A stretch of 64,000 bases of DNA from Brachynemurus nebulosus (lineage: Eukaryota > Arthropoda > Insecta > Neuroptera > Myrmeleontidae): positions 1 to 64,000 of the forward strand of contig JAPWDM010000104.1 in the NCBI GenBank assembly GCA_035578155.1, given 5' to 3'. The position numbers and the translations under genes were made by a program. This document shows, piece after piece, positions 47,815 to 57,719 of the stretch (positions are counted from its first letter, which is position 1; every line of letters begins with the position of its first letter). The notes below the pieces were generated by a model. That model was not told the origin of the DNA. It was given only the letters and a program-made list of their open reading frames with translations, and did not search any database.

Positions 47815-48120
47815 AGATGGCGCAGCCACCTTCGAGCCCTGCAAATTCACTACTAGATGGCTCTCGTAGTCTGGATACTAGCGATCCCTGTGCGTAAGTT
47901 TGAAAAAATTGTCAACAGATTGCGCAGCCATCTTCGAGCCCCGTAAATTCACTACTAGATGGCGTTGCTCATCCGGATACTAGCGATCCCTGTGCGTAAG
48001 TTTGAAAAATTGTCAATAGATGGCGCAGCCACCTTCGAGCCTCGTAAATTCAGTACAAGATGTCGCTACTCGTCTGGATACTAGCGATCCCTGTGCGTAA
48101 GTTTGAGAAATTGTCAAGAG
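47815..48120. repeat. 101-102-bp tandem repeat with AGATGGCGC motifs
   Basis: Units begin AGAT(G/T)GCGCAGCC at 47815, 47917 and 48018, a partial fourth at 48119. Each holds AGATGGCGC-type motifs, TTCGAGCC(C/T), and GATCCCTGTGCGTAAGTTTGA. One inverse unit remains at the right end (55300-55410). AGRTGGCGC resembles the insect CTCF core; function unknown. Confidence 0.8.
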
Positions 48121-48544
48121 ATGGTGCTGAAAATCCTTTTTGATAGTTAAAAGATGGCGCTGCTAGTCTGAACCACCGGGAGCTCTGTATATTCATAATT
48201 TTATAATATTTGTCTAAATAAAAACACATTTTTTTTATTTTAATAAATTTATTTTAAAAAGGAATATTTTACAATAAAAATGTTTAAATGTTATTACAAT
48301 AATATTTGTATATGGATATGACATCTTCCATGGCGCAAGTTACTCCAGAATGATGGCCACATCGAGGACTAGTGTATGTTGATGTTATGATTCCCAACTT
48401 GGGACAAATTGTTATTTCTTCAAAGTTCATGATGGGCATTGATGGTAGTAGTCGTTTCAATTACCGCACTTTTTCGTCTCCTTTCGTATAAATGATCCGA
48501 GTTCCATGTAGATTGTTTATTAAAATGTATTTTAGTTCCTCGTA

Positions 48545-48796
48545 TTAAATATGTCCGTCCATCCAGGCCAACCCATGATGATTTTTCCGCAACCAGCGAG
48601 CTGTGCGCTGATCTTTTTCACTTAATCCGCAAAACGGTATTGGTGATTTGAATACATAGTGTTGTAGTATATAATCTTCACCATAATTTTCTTCGGAAGA
48701 ATCGAATTTCAACACAGCCAATTCCTTTATGTAGAATTTCCCATTTGTTGAATTTGGAAATCCTTGGAAGTCAACAACTGCTGCGTCGGTCGCCAT
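48545..48796 (-). CDS. Small protein of an insect VDFQGF...HHGLxWxDG family
   Basis: The ATG at 48796 gives MATDAAVVDFQGFPNSTNGK, then KFYIKELAVL, a central YVFKSPIPFCGLSEKDQRTA and the end WLRKNHHGLAWMDGHI. I recall short arthropod proteins with the same order (VD(I/F)QGF..., FxxKE(L/I)(A/S)(I/V), HYLFKPP, NxHGLxWxDG) near transposable elements; their role is unknown to me. The leading D-x-Q-G-F and K-E strands are reminiscent of 3'-5' exonuclease-like folds, an inference only. It lies in the expanded left arm of the long-IR element, opposite to the zinc-finger gene. At 83 residues it may be truncated. Confidence 0.45.
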   Translation of the reverse strand: MATDAAVVDFQGFPNSTNGKFYIKELAVLKFDSSEENYGEDYILQHYVFKSPIPFCGLSEKDQRTARWLRKNHHGLAWMDGHI

Positions 48797-49399
48797 TGCG
48801 CGATGTCTAGAGTCAAACTGTTGGGCTTAGAATTCAGTAACTAATGTTTTCTTTAAGATAAAACTGGTTTTAATAGGTGCGAACTTGCTTAAATAAGTCG
48901 TATGTATGTATGTTTACTGACGTCATTAAAAGATTTGAACTAATTTTTAATATTATACCTTAAACTTGATGTATATATAAAAGTTCCATTTACAATTATG
49001 GTACACCATATATACTCGTAAATTTTACAAAAATATATCACTCTATACATTTTTTTTAAATCTATATGTACATTCTTTGATGTTATTTAATATCAGAATA
49101 CATATTAATCAGCTAAAAATCGTTACATACTTACGTTATAAATATCTAAGTGTGTTTTTTTTTTTTTAATAAAAAATTTTTTAAAGGTAATATTGGCGTT
49201 CTGTTTTAAAACACATTATTTGCTTGTTGGATATGATATATGATTTAGTAAGATTTTATTCGGCGTCTTATGTAATGACTATTAAAAAAATTTAAATTAG
49301 ACACATTTATATTATAAAAAAAGTAAAAAAAAAATCGATAGTTTTAACACTTTCGTTACCGATCACATGGTATCGCATGATATGACTACTATATAATCA

Positions 49400-49615
49400 A
49401 TCGCGTGATAATATAAGAACCTTCTCATTTAACGTATAATGTTTGATTATCGATAAAACTAGCATATTTTTATAAACTGAGCAATCGAATTGATATGAAA
49501 ATGAAAATTCTGGTTTTCTAGAAAATTATTTTTTTAAGAAACACTTCTATAGAAATAAAAAATTAATGTTGCGTTAATCCTTCTACTTCTAAATAAAAGC
49601 ACTCAAGCAGTTTAA
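49400..49615 (+). repeat. Direct repeat, partner at 50895-51045
   Basis: CATTTAACGTA(T/A)AATGTT...ATCGATAAAACTAGCATATTT and AAAATTAATGTTGC(G/A)TTAA(T/C)CCTTCTACT occur in the same order about 1.5 kb downstream. This suggests a duplicated insertion or paired repeats within the left arm. Confidence 0.65.
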
Positions 49616-49705
49616 AACATTTTTAATAAAAAATCTAAAAAAATACATGCCAAAATTTTTATAAAGACATACATACTTCGATAAATTTGTGAAATGTACG
49701 ATCTA

Positions 49706-49810
49706 TACATTACTTTTGAGAGTGACTCTTTGGGAGTGACTCTTTGGGAGTAACTCTTTTGGGAGTGACTCTTTGGGAGTGACTCTTTTGGGATCACTCT
49801 TTTGGGATGT
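49706..49810 (-). repeat. Short inverse copy of the GAGTCACTC array
   Basis: Six to seven units of GGGAGTGACTCTTT, the inverse of the array at 52764-53086. It adjoins the arm block 49806-50190. The open frame across it is only the repeat translated. Confidence 0.85.
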
Positions 49811-50190
49811 ACGATCTGTTAAAAGTAAAAGTCCCTACGTCGTTAAAAATCATATTTTTTACGATATGAATAAATTTTAAAAATCTTATTCTTAAAACTT
49901 ACTATGTAATGATCTTAAAGTAGTTTTTGAAACATTAATTTGATTATCTTAAAGAAGTTTTGAAACATTAATTTCTCGTTATAGATATTTCTTAGTCTTA
50001 ATTAATTGTACAATGTTCCCTATACTTTAAGAAAATTTCCTTTTAATATTTTATATTTATCTAAACAATGTATCTGTTTTTGTTAAATTTATTTAAAAAT
50101 TAGTTGAATATACATATACCTATGGCATTAGTTTTGTAAACAGCTGTAATAACATTCAAATTTATCTTAAATACGAAATCTGTTATCAAT
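49806..50190. repeat. Left-arm block 2 (inverse of 54640-55050)
   Basis: GAAACATTAATTTCTCGTTA, CAATGTATCTGTTTTTGTTA and CCTATGGCATTAGTTTTGTA all have inverse counterparts in 54640-54910, with scattered mismatches and small gaps. Confidence 0.8.
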
Positions 50191-52264
50191 GCTGAATAAA
50201 CGTTTTCGCATATTGTTACATTTCAATATGTATTGTATATTATTATAAATTTTATTCTGTTTGAACTGGATGGATTTTTCTTCCAGTAAACTTGGGGATT
50301 AACTATACAGAGCCATATTTAAATTCTTTCAATTCTAAAAGTCAAATTTTTTCACAATAATTTCAAAACTCTAATTTATATTTAATAAAAAATAAAAAAT
50401 AATTTCTTAATTATAGGTATATCTATCTAATTAAATGTATTTTTAACGACACAAAGTTATAGCAAAATGCTTATTATGTATTATGGCCGCAAGCTCAAAA
50501 GACCGTCAGAAACTGAGGTGAGGAGAACACAAATTGTATTATTTCCATAGTTACTAACCAAACCAAGTAATTAAGTTTTTATAGGAGTGAGTGAGTAAAC
50601 TTCTATTTATTAATATGATAGACAAAGATAAATGCAGATATAGATAAAAATGGTCTTTTTAGCTTGCGCCCATAATACATTCCAAGTTATAATATCGCAT
50701 ATGTGAGTACATCTCATATGTATAAATTGTATATTTACATGCAAATATGCTACAAGAATGCACCTGCTAGAATTTTTATACATCACATTTATTACCAAAT
50801 GAAAATTTGATTGTAAAAATAGGAAATTTATATTTTTTCAGCAATTATAAATTCTATCAATATTAGAAAATTTATTTTCAAGAATAGTATTGTTGTTATA
50901 TACGCGTGAACCTATTCATTTAACGTAAAATGTTCGGCCATCGATAAAACTAGCATATTTTTTATAAACATTTTTATTGGAATACAAAAATTAATGTTGC
51001 ATTAACCCTTCTACTCCTGAATAAAAGCAATCATGCAGTTTAGGGGCAAATAAGAACATTATTTACCTATATTGGGTAATTTAGGTAATATATCTACTTA
51101 ATAAATTTCTAACACTGACTGACTGACTGGCAGACAACGCACAACCTAAACCGGTGTAAAAGAATGAAATTTTGCATAGGAGTTCCCTATGTGACGTAGG
51201 TGAGCACTAAGAAAGGATTTTTGAAAATTCGGCCCCTAAGTGGGTTTAATAGGGAATGAAAATTTGTATGTAAATTCTTTATTTTTGAAGTTAGTGATAT
51301 TAAAAATATGTTACTATGGCTATTAAAATAAATATTTAATGAATCATTAACTTTGACTGATAGACAACGGACAACCTCAACTGTTGAGTTTAGAGGGACG
51401 AAATTAAGCACAGGACTTATGAAAATTGGCGTTTAGGCTTCTATTTATAAATAAAAGTCAGTTGTTTCTGGAAATTTACTTCCTGAGGCGTTAAAACAGA
51501 AAATAAAAGTTCATATGGGAAGTTCATCGTGGATATTGATTTAGGCTTTTGAAAAACATTAAAAGTGAGCAGAAAGTGAGTACCTAATAAAGAGATATTG
51601 TCGATGGGCAATCCCATTGGGTATACGACTAGTATGTAATATTTTAATAAAAAAAATCTTTAAAGGTGAAAAGATAAATAATATCAAAATCCGAAAAAAT
51701 GCATGCTGAACTTTTAATACAGGATTGGTATTTGAACAAATACCGGGTGTTTCAAGCAACTAAGAACGTATAAATTTTAACACAGGGAAAATTTGTTATG
51801 TTCAAGGGGCGTTTTGTTTTATTATTATTAAATATTTAGCAAAATTTTAAATAATATCGCATCAAAATAATGTTCAGAAGTCATTAAAAGACAACAGCAG
51901 TAAAAACACCTAAAAAATTATCAGTTACAGACAAATATTTTTCTAAGCAAACGAATTGAAAATTATGTCTAATGCAAAAAAAACGTGGCATTCCTTTATG
52001 TAAGTTTATACCATAAGAATAAATACGTATACAGGGTGGAAAGTAAAATAATTGTCTTCGTTTTCAAGAGCGGATGAAAACTTTAATTTGGAGTATGAAA
52101 TTTTATTTTTTTTCGCAGTTAAGCTGCATTCAATTAAGTAACCCTTTCCTGTTTGACAGTTTTACATCATTACTGTTCAAACGATACTTCAAATTAACAA
52201 ATCATTAATAATATGGGTAAATACTTATTTGTAAGAATTACATAGTTTACACATATGTTCTGTC
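50191..52264. other. Insertion or expansion within left arm, non-coding
   Basis: No gene. It holds the direct-repeat partner (50895-51045) and two segments of the GACTGACTGACTGGCAGACAAC / GATAGACAACGGACAACCTC type (51112-51400), dispersed repeats resembling the GACA-ended repeat at 10.3 kb. Confidence 0.45.
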
Positions 52265-52590
52265 GCACCAGAATGTTAACAGGACAATGCAATTTAATTG
52301 CCTATATTCAGGGGCAAGTAAAAACATTACCTATTTTAATAGCTCAGAAAATACACATTCGTTCGTTGTAAGAACAATCATTTCGATGATCTTTTTTAAC
52401 GAATTACTACAATTGTTTAAGAACAGTTGTATGTATGTAAGAAATAATAACACGCACGTTATTTTAAAATATTTTATTAAATAATTAACTTTGATATACA
52501 GCTGTTGGAAAAGTTACACCACTGGTTTAGTTTACAACTCATAAAATGTTAAGAGTTTATTTTAAAGCCTCCTATAGGGTCGTAAGTGTA
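52265..52590. repeat. Left-arm block 3 (inverse of 54285-54580)
   Basis: AAAGCCTCCTATAGGG at about 52565 pairs with CCCTATAGGAGGCTTT (about 54300); TACAGCTGTTGGAAAAGTTAC and GAACAATCATTTCGATGATC likewise. The pairing includes the last codons and poly(A) signal of the zinc-finger gene. Confidence 0.85.
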
Positions 52591-52636
52591 ACCCTTTACC
52601 CGCAATTTTTCCATCACCATCGTCGGCGATTCACCA

Positions 52637-52760
52637 AAATGACACCAAAGGTACACCAAATGACACCAAACATACACCAAATTACACCAAAAATACACCA
52701 AATTACACCAAAAATACACCAAATTACACCAAAAAAATACACAAAATTACACCAAAAGGA
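52637..52760 (+). repeat. ACACCAAA-type tandem array
   Basis: About five units of ATACACCAAATTACACCAAA, with more diverged units at the left end, immediately upstream of the 15-bp array. Confidence 0.85.
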
Positions 52761-52763
52761 CAG

Positions 52764-53086
52764 CAGAGTCACTCCGAAAAGAGTCACTCCCAAAGAGTCA
52801 CTCCCAAAAGAGTCACCCCCAAAAGAGTCACTCCCGAAAGAGTCACTCCCAAAAGAGTCACTCCCAAAGAGTCACTCCCAAAAGAGTCACTCCCAAAAGA
52901 GTCACTCCCGAAAGAGTCACTCCCGAAAGAGTCACTCCCAAAAGAGTCACTCCCAAAGAGTCACTCCCAAAAGAGTCACTCCCAAAAGAGTTACTCCCAA
53001 AGAGTCACCCCCAAATAAGTCACTCCCAAAGAGTCACTCTCAAAAGAGTCACTCCCAAAAGAGTCACTCCCGAAGAGTCACTCCAT
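52764..53086 (+). repeat. 15-bp tandem array AAAGAGTCACTCCCA, promoter-proximal
   Basis: About 21 units of (A)AAGAGTCACTCCC(A/G), unit length alternating 14-15 bp, ending 4 bp before the TATA box. GAGTCACTC is near-palindromic and close to an AP-1-type TGA(G/C)TCA site. Because most units are 15 bp, an approximately 180-codon frame stays open through it; I read that as an artefact. Confidence 0.92.
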
Positions 53087-53089
53087 AGG

Positions 53090-53125
53090 TATATAAGACT
53101 CAACCCTCGGAATCTTTAGTCAGTC
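53090..53125 (+). promoter_or_regulatory. TATA/Inr core promoter of the zinc-finger gene
   Basis: TATATAAG at 53090-53097 and the arthropod initiator TCAGTC at 53120-53125. Taking A 53122 as +1, the TATA box starts at -32, the canonical spacing. A second TCAGTT lies at 53130. The predicted leader to the ATG is 56 nt. Confidence 0.75.
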
Positions 53126-53177
53126 GAGTTCAGTTCAGCTATTCGTAAACACGTTGCAATCGTAATACTGTTAAGCT

Positions 53178-54317
53178 ATGCATAGTTGTGAATTTTGTGG
53201 TATGAAATTTTCGCGGAAGTTTAACCTCTCGCGTCATTTAAGAACTAAACATAATTCGTCTGAGAATGATAAAAATGATGAAAATGGAATAAGTCAATTT
53301 GAAGATTCCACGAATCAGTCAGTAAATAATGGGACACACGTGAACAGCGCGAAGAAGAGGAGACTTTCAATACAAACTGAATCGTCAAAATCTAATGATG
53401 AAGATGATGATGGTGAAACCGGCTATAGCTTTGAAGCAAGAAATGACATTGAAGAAAAGGAAGATAAAGTACCAGTATTTCAAAATCAACACGAAGATGA
53501 TACAGATCGATCTAAAAGAAACTTGAATACTTTTAATGAAAGTATCATGGCGGCAGCAGAAGCAATCAAAAGTAAATTCGATTCTTTAAAAAACTCGCAT
53601 AATATGTTGAAATCTGTGAATGACGAAGACAATCGATTTAACGAACAAAAACATTTACCATCGCCTGATAACTACAAAGAAACAAGTTTTACTCCAAAAA
53701 TGGCTGGTCTCTTGCAAACTGCTCTAGACATATTAATGATCAAAGAGCTTCAGAACGCATGCGCAAAGGACGAAGCACAAGAAGATAAAAATTCAGAAGA
53801 AAAGGAACAACCTTCAACATCTAATTCTATAAATGGAGGAGCTAAACGTCTGAAGTATGATGAAAACGCTAACCTTCATAATAATGATCATTCGAAACCT
53901 GTTGACGAAGAAGAATATTTTGATGATCCGAACCATTTAGTTGATGAACTAAGAAGTTTAGCGACTCAAACGCAGATTGGAGAAGAAATGGTTAATACTA
54001 TGTGCAATTTAAAGGAAAGGCATCATATTGTAAATCCCAGCTTTACGGATTATATCGAAAATGAGAAAAAACGAAATCATTTGAACAATTTAAAGGAGAG
54101 TGACATTGGGAGGCGAATTATCTCGATAACTCGGAAATTGGAAAAGCATGATATTATTGAACCAGTGTTAAAGTATGTATCAAATGATGCCGAAGACAGC
54201 GATGAAAAAACATCTGCTAGCGACAACGAAGATACTGCGAGCGAAGGAAAATCTGATGATGATGATAAAAAAATTGCGGATAACGGGTTATACTTACGGC
54301 CCTATAGGAGGCTTTAA
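53178..54317 (+). CDS. One-finger C2H2 acidic protein of the long-IR element (379 aa, intact)
   Basis: The ATG at 53178 follows a TATA/Inr promoter. Residues 2-26 form one C2H2 finger (C4, C7, H20, H25; SCEFCGMKFSRKFNLSRHLR). KKRR at 59-62 is a likely nuclear signal. Residues 70-130 and 330-370 are strongly acidic and probably disordered. Two helical regions, about 150-205 (MAAAEAIKSKFDSLKNS; MAGLLQTALDILMIKELQ) and about 255-330 (HLVDELRSLATQTQIGEEM; RRIISITRKLEKHDI), may mediate assembly. No transposase catalytic motif is visible. The frame is open to TAA 54315-54317, unlike almost everything else here. It could be a transposon-encoded DNA-binding protein, an accessory factor or a captured host gene; I do not recognise the family. 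Confidence 0.8.
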   Translation: MHSCEFCGMKFSRKFNLSRHLRTKHNSSENDKNDENGISQFEDSTNQSVNNGTHVNSAKKRRLSIQTESSKSNDEDDDGETGYSFEARNDIEEKEDKVPVFQNQHEDDTDRSKRNLNTFNESIMAAAEAIKSKFDSLKNSHNMLKSVNDEDNRFNEQKHLPSPDNYKETSFTPKMAGLLQTALDILMIKELQNACAKDEAQEDKNSEEKEQPSTSNSINGGAKRLKYDENANLHNNDHSKPVDEEEYFDDPNHLVDELRSLATQTQIGEEMVNTMCNLKERHHIVNPSFTDYIENEKKRNHLNNLKESDIGRRIISITRKLEKHDIIEPVLKYVSNDAEDSDEKTSASDNEDTASEGKSDDDDKKIADNGLYLRPYRRL

Positions 54318-55050
54318 AATAAACTCTTAACATTTTATGAATTGTAAACTAAACCAATAGTGTAACTTTTCCAACAGCTGTATACCAAAGTTAATTATTT
54401 AATAAAATATTTTAAAATAATGTGCGTGTTATTATTTCTTACATACCAGAGTTCTTAAACAATTGTAGTAATTCGTTAAGAAAGATCATCGAAATGATTG
54501 TTCTTACAACGAACTTTGTAATGTGTATTTTCTGAGCTATTAAAATAGGTAATGTTTTTACTTGCTCCTGAATATATAAACATATTAAGTTTCAGCGAAG
54601 TAAGAACATACAAAATTTAACACGGGAAAAAATTGTTGATAAGCATTGATAAAATAATTTCGTATTTAAGATGAATTGCTATTACAGCCGTTTACAAAAC
54701 TAAAGCCATAGGTATATGTATAAACTAATTTTTTTATAATCAAAAAAAAAAAAACAGAAAATAATAAATTTAACAAAAACAGATACATTGTTTAGATAAA
54801 TATGAAAACGAAATTTTCTTAAAATGTATGGAACATTGTACAATTAAATAAGACTAAAAAATATCTATAACGAGAAATTAATGTTTCAAAACTACTTTAA
54901 GATCATCAAATTAATGTTTCAAAAACTACTTTAAGATGATTACATATTAAGTTTTAAAAATATAAAGAGTAGTATTTTTTTTTAAAATATATTCATATCG
55001 TAAAATATGATTTTAACGGTATAGAAACTCTTACTTGTAACGGAGCACTG
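54285..55050. repeat. Right arm, inner and middle blocks
   Basis: Inverse of 52265-52590 (54285-54580) and of 49806-50190 (54640-55050). Here the two are nearly contiguous, so this side preserves the original arm order. Confidence 0.82.
54318..54323 (+). terminator. Poly(A) signal AATAAA
   Basis: AATAAA begins at the base after the stop codon of the zinc-finger gene, giving an extremely short 3' UTR. It lies inside the right inverted arm, so an inverse copy exists in the left arm near 52555. Confidence 0.7.
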
Positions 55051-55087
55051 TACATATTAAATTACAATTTTTTTTAGACAAATGGGA

Positions 55088-55275
55088 ATCTTTTCATGGA
55101 ATTTCGAATCTAGGTACCGAGTTCGCAGTGGTTCAGACTAGCAACGCCATCTTTTCATGGAATTTTGAATCATGGTACAGAGTTCGCGGTGGTTCAGACT
55201 AGCAACGCCATCTTTTCATGGAATTTTGAATCTAGGTACAGAATTCGCGGTGGTTCAGACTAGCAACGCCATCTT
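55088..55275. repeat. Three 61-bp tandem repeats
   Basis: Three copies of CATGGAATTT(C/T)GAATC...GTTCGC(A/G)GTGGTTCAGAC and TAGCAACGCCATCTTTT. The left arm has only single related pieces (CTGAACCACCGGGAGCTCTG at about 48167), so the copy number differs between arms. Confidence 0.85.
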
Positions 55276-55525
55276 TTAACTACCAAAAAGGATTTTCAGC
55301 ACCATCTGTTGACAATTTCTCAAATTTACGCACAGGGATCGCTAATATCCAGACGAGCAGCGACATCTAGTAGTGAATTTACAGGGCTCGAAGGTGGCTG
55401 AGCCAACTGTTAGGGAATTTTTTAATTCTTAGGTTCGGTTAGGTTAAAAAAATTTCCTTAGGTTCTGTTAGGTTGGAACATGTTCGGTTAGGTTCGCTTC
55501 GTAACAAAATCTACTAACAAAATTC
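55276..55525. repeat. Right terminal block of the long-IR element
   Basis: Inverse of 47640-48190: one AGATGGCGC-type unit (CAGCACCATCTGTTGACAAT ... GGTGGCTGAGCC), then GGTTAGGTTAAAAAAATTTC, GGTTCTGTTAGGTTGGAAC and GGTTAGGTTCGC. The exact end is uncertain. Confidence 0.78.
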
Positions 55526-56311
55526 AGAAAAAATCTCTCTCTATAACAAAGAATTTGCAAAGAAAAGTACTGCTGAAAAATGGCAATATATACTTAAATG
55601 CGTGTGATAACTTACCAAATATAAAAAAATATTTCTTATTTACTTTCCGTTCCCACAACCGTAGCTTTCACTGAGAGTTTTGTCGGTGATTAATGTAAAG
55701 TGGCGAGCAGAGAGAAATAGATCCTCCATAAATTTAACAAAAATGAATTATTTATTTATTTAAATCTAAACTTAGATTGTAAAATTAGCTATGAAACGTT
55801 CACAGATAACAAAAATTGTTAGCATGTGCCAAAAATATAAAAAAATTAATTAAAGGCAATAAAAACTTGGAAAATACTTTTTTTCTGGCAAATACTTTTT
55901 TCGTATTTAAAAGACTAGATACTTTATTTTTCTCAAAAAAATTTGACAACCCTAACTAATTCCTACATCATTTAGAAGCAAATGGTGAGGGCAGCAAATA
56001 CATTCATTGACGATCAACTGACAAAACCGAACACAGCATCATATAACACGACCTAATGTTATACCAATTAATGGCGGAAATAATTCCAGACTACAACAAT
56101 TCGGTTTAAAATTAAAGAATTGCTCTTTACAGTTGGCCAGCGCTTAAGAAAGTGTCGACATTTGTCTGAATTATATGGTAGACGAAGTGGCCGGAAAACG
56201 ACATTTCATATTACACGATCATTCCGGGGCTATTTTAACAAAAATTTCAATACGGGACAGCGGCTGCTTTTCCAGGACTGTCCCACAAAATTCGGGACGG
56301 TTAACCGCCTT
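55526..56311. other. Right remainder of the 17.7-kb composite
   Basis: No gene recognised. It ends with GGGACGGTTAACCGCCTT at 56311, the inverse of the AAGGCGG start at 38638. An 88-codon open frame at 56120-56386 mixes this DNA with the downstream ZBED segment. Confidence 0.45.
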
Positions 56312-56735
56312 ACACATGATTTAAATTTAATTATTCAAAAATCATTAAATAAAGTGAAAGACATTAAACAGTCAAAGACAAATTAAAGTGAAATCTATTG
56401 TGCAATATTTTAAAAAAGTTTTATATGTTGCAGAAAAATTGCGAACTACCGCTACGAACAGCAGATGAATATGTCAATAATTAAATTAAAATAAGAAATA
56501 CCAACTCGATGGAATTCACCTTTAGATATGTTCACTACATTTCTCAGAAATAAGGAGCCTATTTTATCAACTTTAACATTGTTGCCTTCAAATTTAAAAA
56601 CTAACTCAACAGACTTTGAAAATGTATAATGTGTTTGTCAAATTTTAAAATCATATATAAAGATATCATTATGGAAATAAGCACGGAAAATAAAGTTCCT
56701 GTTTCGAAAATGCCAATTTTGTGTCGTTTACTGAA
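56312..56735 (+). pseudogene. ZBED-type hAT transposase, segment 4
   Basis: After the repeated ACACATGATT the frame resumes as THDLNLIIQKSLNKVKDIKQ, then (with stops and shifts) CRKIANYRYEQQMNMSIIKL, EIPTRWNSPLDMF, NKEPILSTL and [16 protein letters not shown]. These are the ordered hAT RNase-H-fold blocks (H.LNL..., ...PTRWNST..M..., ...T..E..PT.S...P). It ends at a (TA)n tract; the C-terminal dimerisation domain is not seen. Confidence 0.82.
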
Positions 56736-56737
56736 AA

Positions 56738-56738
<1 letters not shown>

Positions 56739-56829
<91 letters not shown>
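56739..56829. repeat. (TA)n microsatellite
   Basis: About 90 bp of TA immediately after the last ZBED codons recognised. Confidence 0.97.
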
Positions 56830-56832
<3 letters not shown>

Positions 56833-57324
56833 GTTTTTATTGTTTTGAATTACATCATACAATTTATGCCTTATGGTTGGCAAATTTTACAAATTGCAAT
56901 AGTAACATTTTATTAAAAAGAGTACATTTAAAATTCAACTTAATATTTTAGAATAAACAATAACATTAAGAATTTATCCTATAATAATATCATATAAAAA
57001 TATACGCTATTTAAAACTTTTAACATAAAATAATACATTTTAACATAGAATAAATAGAAATAGATTAACATAGAGTTTTAACTTTTAACATAAAATAATA
57101 CTTTTAGCATAAAATAATACAAAATTAATCATCGATTACAATTAGATTAACGACACTTAATTTTGTGGCAAGCGTTCAGATATGACCAGATATAATTTAT
57201 TAGTCGAATTTTCTCCGAAAAATTAGACTTATACAGTCTATACGATAAGAGCTGCGAGAGGCGAGAGTAGGGGCGCTATCCGTTTTCGGACCCGTAGAAC
57301 ACGAATATGTAGAAAAAAAAAATG

Positions 57325-57328
<4 letters not shown>
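56830..57328. other. Non-coding A/T-rich
   Basis: Short reiterations of TTTTAACATA(A/G)AATA(A/G)ATA near 57018-57120; a GAGAGGCGAGAGTAGGGGCG block at 57252. No gene. Confidence 0.45.

Positions 57329-57405
<77 letters not shown>
57329..57405. repeat. (TA)n microsatellite
   Basis: About 76 bp of TA. Confidence 0.97.
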
Positions 57406-57407
<2 letters not shown>

Positions 57408-57719
57408 CCCGCCACCTTTTAATTTGTGTAGGGCCCCCCTATGGAAGTTAAGAGATGAAATTTGGTAAATGGGGCTCATTTTCGAGGCACCTCATACTAT
57501 CAAAGTGGGGTCAAATTTTGGGCAAATTTTTTTTCTGACCCGACCTTTAAGGGGGTGGTGGGGGGCGGAAAAGCAATAAAACTTTTTCAAACCGGTTTTA
57601 AATAATGTTTCGGTCAATTATCTACAACATATCCAAAATTCAGCTTCCTAGGATGATATGGTGGGAGTAGAGGGGGGAAAAACGATTTTCGCTGGATCTA
57701 ACAGGCCCCCAGCCCCCCA

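Larger units (their letters stand above)
47618..55525. mobile_element. Approximately 8-kb long-inverted-repeat element carrying a zinc-finger gene
   Basis: Right arm 54285-55525 is the inverse of three separated blocks on the left: 47618-48190 (CCTAA-rich end and AGATGGCGC repeats), 49806-50190, and 52265-52590. The left arm is thus the same 1.2-kb repeat expanded by insertions at about 48.2-49.8 and 50.2-52.3 kb. The core between the innermost arms (52590-54285) holds two repeat arrays, a core promoter and one intact ORF. No transposase with a recognisable catalytic motif is present. Target duplication not determined. Confidence 0.72.
38638..56311. mobile_element. 17.7-kb composite insertion flanked by ACACATGATT
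   Basis: ACACATGATT occurs at 38628-38637 and 56312-56321, directly outside AAGGCGG (left) and its inverse CCGCCTT (right), and the ZBED reading frame continues across it. This suggests one DNA transposon with a 10-bp duplication and short terminal inverted repeats that later accumulated the gypsy, BEL, MITE and zinc-finger elements inside it. Its own transposase is not recognised; only 38638-38760 and about 55526-56311 may remain of the original. Confidence 0.6.

Noticed and set aside
52764..53086. CRISPR-like array
   Set aside because: Units are contiguous 14-15-bp repeats with no unique spacers, in eukaryotic DNA; a minisatellite, not a CRISPR.
52546..53088. 180-codon open frame rich in Ser-His-Gln-Lys
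   Set aside because: It is the translation of the ACACCAAA and 15-bp GAGTCACTC arrays, kept open by a unit length divisible by three, and it overlaps the core promoter of the zinc-finger gene.
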